25,229 bases of DNA from JBBSTY01 sp038235385 (lineage in GTDB: Bacteria > Actinomycetota > Acidimicrobiia > Acidimicrobiales > Acidimicrobilacustridaceae), in contig JBBSTY010000049.1 of the NCBI GenBank assembly GCA_038235385.1, positions 1-25,229 on the forward strand. The letters are read 5' to 3'. Every line of letters begins with the position of its first letter. Position 1 is the stretch's first letter. Below are positions 23,042-25,229 of the stretch, piece after piece. A program made the translations under genes and the position numbers. The notes beneath the pieces were generated by a model. The model was not told the origin of the DNA, searched no databases, and saw only the letters and a list, made by a program, of their open reading frames with translations.

Positions 23042-23826
23042 TCAGTCACAACGGTCACCCGAGCTCTCGGCAGAACTCCGACGTCGACGCGTGACGGGCC
23101 TCGGCTGATTCGTCGGCCGACGAGTCCGCACACGACGAACGCCAGGGCGTTGACGATTCCGTGGGTTCGCTCCATATCGGGAATCGACAGGGCGGGGACG
23201 TCCCAGTGCTGACCGGCGGCCCAGGCGATGGCGACGGCGAGAAGAATGGGTGCCCAGATGGCGATGCCCGAGACGGCGAGCAGCCCTCGTGAGCGTGTTG
23301 GCCGACGGCGATCGAAGGCATCACGCAACTCGAGTGAAGCGGTGAGCCACACCCCGATGGCCATCAGAGCTGCACCGCCGACCTGCGGGCCGCCGGCGTG
23401 AGTGACGAAGCCGGTTGCGACGATGGGTGGGGTCAGAGCGGTGAGCACGGTGGCGGCCACGGCGATGCGCAACGTTGTGCCTGCGGTGTTCGTGAACCGG
23501 TGGGCGGCGAGGACCAGCGCGGCGCTACCGGCATAGGTGTAGTGGACGGCGGTCAGCTCGACGATCGGCTCGCCGATCCCGAACAAGGCGATGCCGAGCC
23601 GCGAGGACGCGAACGCGATCGCCGCGACGAGCGAGTAGACTCCGGCGACGATCGTCGCGAGACGGTGAAGGGTCCACTGCGTAATGGGCGCTGCTCTCAG
23701 GCCATTGATCGTCACTGCGGTCGAGGCGGCCATCCAAGGGGCGACGAAGACCGCGGAGAGCCAGCCGATGGGCTGCGTCAACGAGACCGTCGCGGCGATG
23801 GCGGCGAGCGACCACCACCACCGGTG
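22879..23826 (-). pseudogene. YndJ-like membrane protein gene, apparently decayed at both ends
   Basis: The open frame encodes seven or so hydrophobic helices (LHRLATIVAGVYSLVAAIAF, VHYTYAGSAALVLAAHRF, RIAVAATVLTALTPPIVATG, LLAVSGIAIWAPILLAVAIAW) and ends its recognisable part at RTHGIVNALAFVVCGLVGRR. This matches my memory of the YndJ-like family. No ATG or GTG exists between the upstream TGA (23827-23829) and the first TTG (23781). The frame upstream of that TTG still reads like a membrane helix (WWWSLAAIAATVSLTQPIGW), so the true start has been lost. After about residue 225 the frame runs 75 residues of non-hydrophobic sequence antisense to the TetR gene, as if the original stop were gone. 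A live TTG-started gene is the alternative. Confidence 0.5.
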
Positions 23827-23836
23827 TCATGTCAAG

Positions 23837-23880
23837 CACCGGTACCCGCCTGACACTTCGGCCCCGGCACCTGCCTGACC
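23837..23880. repeat. Two imperfect 19-bp direct repeats next to tRNA-Ala
   Basis: The copy at 23837-23855 (CACCGGTACCCGCCTGACA) and the copy at 23862-23880 (CCCCGGCACCTGCCTGACC) match at 15 of 19 bases. They sit between the broken start of the YndJ-like gene and the tRNA. The GGTGCC...GTCAGG vocabulary is reminiscent of REP-type repeats, but that is only a resemblance. Confidence 0.5.
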
Positions 23881-23917
23881 ACCGACCTCGAATGCCCTCT
23901 GAACTGCGAAAACGGAG

Positions 23918-23990
23918 TGGAGCTGAGGGGAATCGAACCCCTGACATCTGCCTTGCAAAGGCAGCGCTCTGCCAACTGAGCTACAGCCCC
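23918..23990 (-). tRNA. tRNA-Ala (anticodon TGC)
   Basis: The 73-base gene on the minus strand starts GGGGCTGTAGCTCAGTTGGC. Its anticodon arm is CTGCC-TTTGCAA-GGCAG (anticodon TGC) and its T arm is AGGGG-TTCGATT-CCCCT. It ends in AGCTCCA, with acceptor stem GGGGCTG pairing AGCTCC with one wobble-type position. CCA is not encoded. The neighbouring sequence on the 3' side holds a repeat and a decayed gene. Confidence 0.96.
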
Positions 23991-24032
23991 GGGGAGGGGA
24001 GGAACCGTCGCCGCAGCGACCCAACCGTCCGC

Positions 24033-24063
24033 ATCCTAGGGGCGTCGGACGGGTGCGGCCCAA
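24033..24063 (-). promoter_or_regulatory. Putative promoter of tRNA-Ala
   Basis: On the minus strand TTGGGC (24058-24063) and TAGGAT (24033-24038) are separated by 19 bases, and the tRNA begins 42 bases downstream. The spacing is longer than ideal. Confidence 0.3.
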
Positions 24064-24123
24064 CTGCGTTCGCGGGTCGGAACCGGCGGCCAGGACGACC
24101 CGGCCGGGCGGTCCGACCGTCGC

Positions 24124-24867
24124 TCAGACCGTGGAGCGGGGCAGCGATCCGATCGGGGTGGCCTCGGCCGGCACCTCAGTCGGCACGTCGACGGGCTCAT
24201 CGTCGCCGCCGACGACCCGCACGTAGATCTGGCGGGCGACCCGGTCGCCGATGATGCGGTCCTCGCCGTCGACGTGCACCACGACGGGCCCGTCGAAGGG
24301 GTGCTTCTCGCGCACGACGATGCGCACGCCGGGGCGCACGCCGAGCTCGTCGAGGAAGCGCACGACCTCGACGTCGGTCGAGCTCGGGAGGGCCACCTCG
24401 GCCAGGTCCCCGACGGCGAGCTCGTAGAGGCGGGCCATCTCCGGGATGGAGTCCTGCGAGGGGTCGGGGATCGGGAACCCGTGCGGGCACGTGGTGGGGC
24501 GGCCGAGGGTCTCGAACATCCGGTCCTCCACCTCGGCGGGCAGATCGTGCTCGAAGGTGGGCGCCAGCCGATCGGCCTCGCTCCACGAGTAGGCGAGCAC
24601 GTCGGCCAGGAAGCGCTCGACGATGCGGTGGCGACGGATGGCGCCGACCGCCTGGCGACGACCATCGGCGGTGAAGGTCACGCCGTGGTATGGGCGGTGG
24701 TCCACGAGGCCACGGTCGGCCAGGCGCTTCACCGTGGCCGTGACCGTGCCAGGGGTGACGCCGAGGGTCTCGGCCAGGTCGCCGGTGTGCGCCTGTGTCC
24801 CGTTCTTGGTGTGTCGGTAGATCGCCTTGAGGGCTTCCCGTTCCGACTTGGTGAGCTCGCCGTTCAT
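24124..24867 (-). CDS. DtxR/MntR-family metal-dependent transcriptional regulator
   Basis: A 247-residue regulator with the three-part DtxR layout. There is an N-terminal winged helix (GDLAETLGVTPGTVTATVKRLADRGLVDHRPYHGV, 29-63) and a dimerisation and metal domain (75-145, ending CPHGFPIPDPS). A FeoA/SH3-like domain (about 155-230) is followed by a Pro/Glu tail. Aligned by eye to DtxR, His80 and Glu84 match His79 and Glu83, and Glu106-His107 match Glu105-His106. Asp99 replaces His98, Pro103 replaces Cys102, and Glu11 sits where DtxR has Met10 and MntR an acid. The metal site is therefore non-standard, and Fe2+ versus Mn2+ sensing is open. The ATG at 24867 gives the expected N-terminus; upstream codons are Arg-rich non-family sequence. 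Confidence 0.88.
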   Translation of the reverse strand: MNGELTKSEREALKAIYRHTKNGTQAHTGDLAETLGVTPGTVTATVKRLADRGLVDHRPYHGVTFTADGRRQAVGAIRRHRIVERFLADVLAYSWSEADRLAPTFEHDLPAEVEDRMFETLGRPTTCPHGFPIPDPSQDSIPEMARLYELAVGDLAEVALPSSTDVEVVRFLDELGVRPGVRIVVREKHPFDGPVVVHVDGEDRIIGDRVARQIYVRVVGGDDEPVDVPTEVPAEATPIGSLPRSTV

Positions 24868-25063
24868 CAGATTTTGAGGGTTCCAACTCGGTTTTGGATG
24901 AGACCAGATATCACTCGACCGGGCGCCAGATAGCAAAACCCCGGTTCGCGCTCCGCGCCTCTCGGTGCGCGGTCGTCGTCGCTGCGCCTCGAGTTGCGCC
25001 GCGCCAACGCATCGATCAGGGCCGAGCGGGCCGATGCGCCCCGTGTCGACGGCCTGCGTCGGC

Positions 25064-25069
25064 CATGCT
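25064..25069 (+). promoter_or_regulatory. Putative -10 hexamer (leaderless) for the edge gene
   Basis: CATGCT, one base off TANNNT, lies 6 bases before the GTG at 25076. The same geometry occurs at other genes of this window. Confidence 0.3.
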
Positions 25070-25075
25070 GATGGC

Positions 25076-25229
25076 GTGACCTTCGTCGTTCCGGTGCTCT
25101 CGGTCGCGGTCGTCACCGCGGTCGCCCGCCTGTTCGGGGCGGATGTGGGATCGTCGGGGCTCCTCCTCCTGCTCGCGGTGGTCGCCAGCTCGTTGTTCGG
25201 TCTGCGCAGCGGGCTGATCGCCACGGTCC
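25076..25229 (+). CDS. N-terminus of a membrane protein, possibly a DUF4118 sensor kinase (3' end outside window)
   Basis: A GTG-started frame of 51 codons that runs off the right edge. It encodes two hydrophobic segments, VVPVLSVAVVTAVARLFG and LLLLLAVVASSLFGLRSGLIATV. The second resembles the membrane part of DUF4118/KdpD-like sensor kinases, where short helices end in a small-residue turn with GLRPGL-type sequence. The ATG at 25071 reads straight into a stop, so the GTG at 25076 is the start. It is divergent from the DtxR-family regulator, with 208 bp between. The family call is tentative because only 51 codons are visible. Confidence 0.45.
   Translation, partial: MTFVVPVLSVAVVTAVARLFGADVGSSGLLLLLAVVASSLFGLRSGLIATV

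Noticed and set aside
24840..24900. IdeR/MntR-type operator upstream of the DtxR-family gene
   Set aside because: The T-rich stretch before the start codon looked suggestive, but no convincing inverted repeat can be aligned in it.

Overview
The window is very GC-rich, dense, and uses GTG starts and GTGA stop/start overlaps freely. Several genes have a TANNNT hexamer 6-7 bases before the start codon, as in actinobacterial leaderless promoters. DUF222-HNH, SCO6745-like and DtxR-family genes and a Thr-rich tail on a secreted protein also point to an actinobacterium. Acidimicrobiia is my best guess, but this rests on style and family content, not on a marker gene.

Layout. Bases 1-366 hold the 3' end of a proline-rich protein. 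Bases 373-2212 hold a SnoaL-like protein, an SGNH hydrolase and an SRPBCC protein. Bases 2283-5103 hold a yybP-ykoY-type Mn2+ riboswitch in front of an SPCA-like P-type Ca2+/Mn2+ ATPase. A nucleoside phosphorylase follows. Bases 6151-10669 are a complete bacterial selenocysteine decoding locus: selC (tRNA-Sec), then selD, selA and selB, with the protein genes joined by GTGA overlaps. Bases 10752-12358 hold a DoxX/DoxD-like membrane protein coupled to a PEBP-family lipoprotein. A block of minus-strand genes (12369-17383) encodes an SCO6745-like protein, a large proline-rich membrane-anchored protein, a small membrane protein and a DUF222-HNH nuclease. At 17602-18835 a TetR gene and a secreted phospholipase A2 gene diverge around a 27-bp palindrome. 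Next come a secreted serine hydrolase, a VOC protein, rpiB with an overlapping 57-codon gene, a second TetR, a decayed YndJ-like gene, tRNA-Ala(TGC), a DtxR-family metalloregulator, and the first 51 codons of a DUF4118-like membrane protein at the right edge.

How the parts work together. SelD makes selenophosphate, SelA converts Ser-tRNA-Sec (selC) to Sec-tRNA, and SelB delivers it to UGA codons. No selenoprotein is visible here, so the clients must lie elsewhere. For metal homeostasis, the riboswitch appears to be a translational ON switch. Its P1 helix and a hairpin that hides the ATPase ribosome-binding site use the same bases, so Mn2+ would release translation of an exporter whose membrane residues match the Mn2+-competent SPCA/PMR1 branch.

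The most interesting signals are the riboswitch/ATPase pair, the compact sel locus with a Lys-to-His change in the SelB G4 motif, the TetR/PLA2 operator, the small gene overlapping rpiB, and the damaged YndJ-like gene next to the tRNA.
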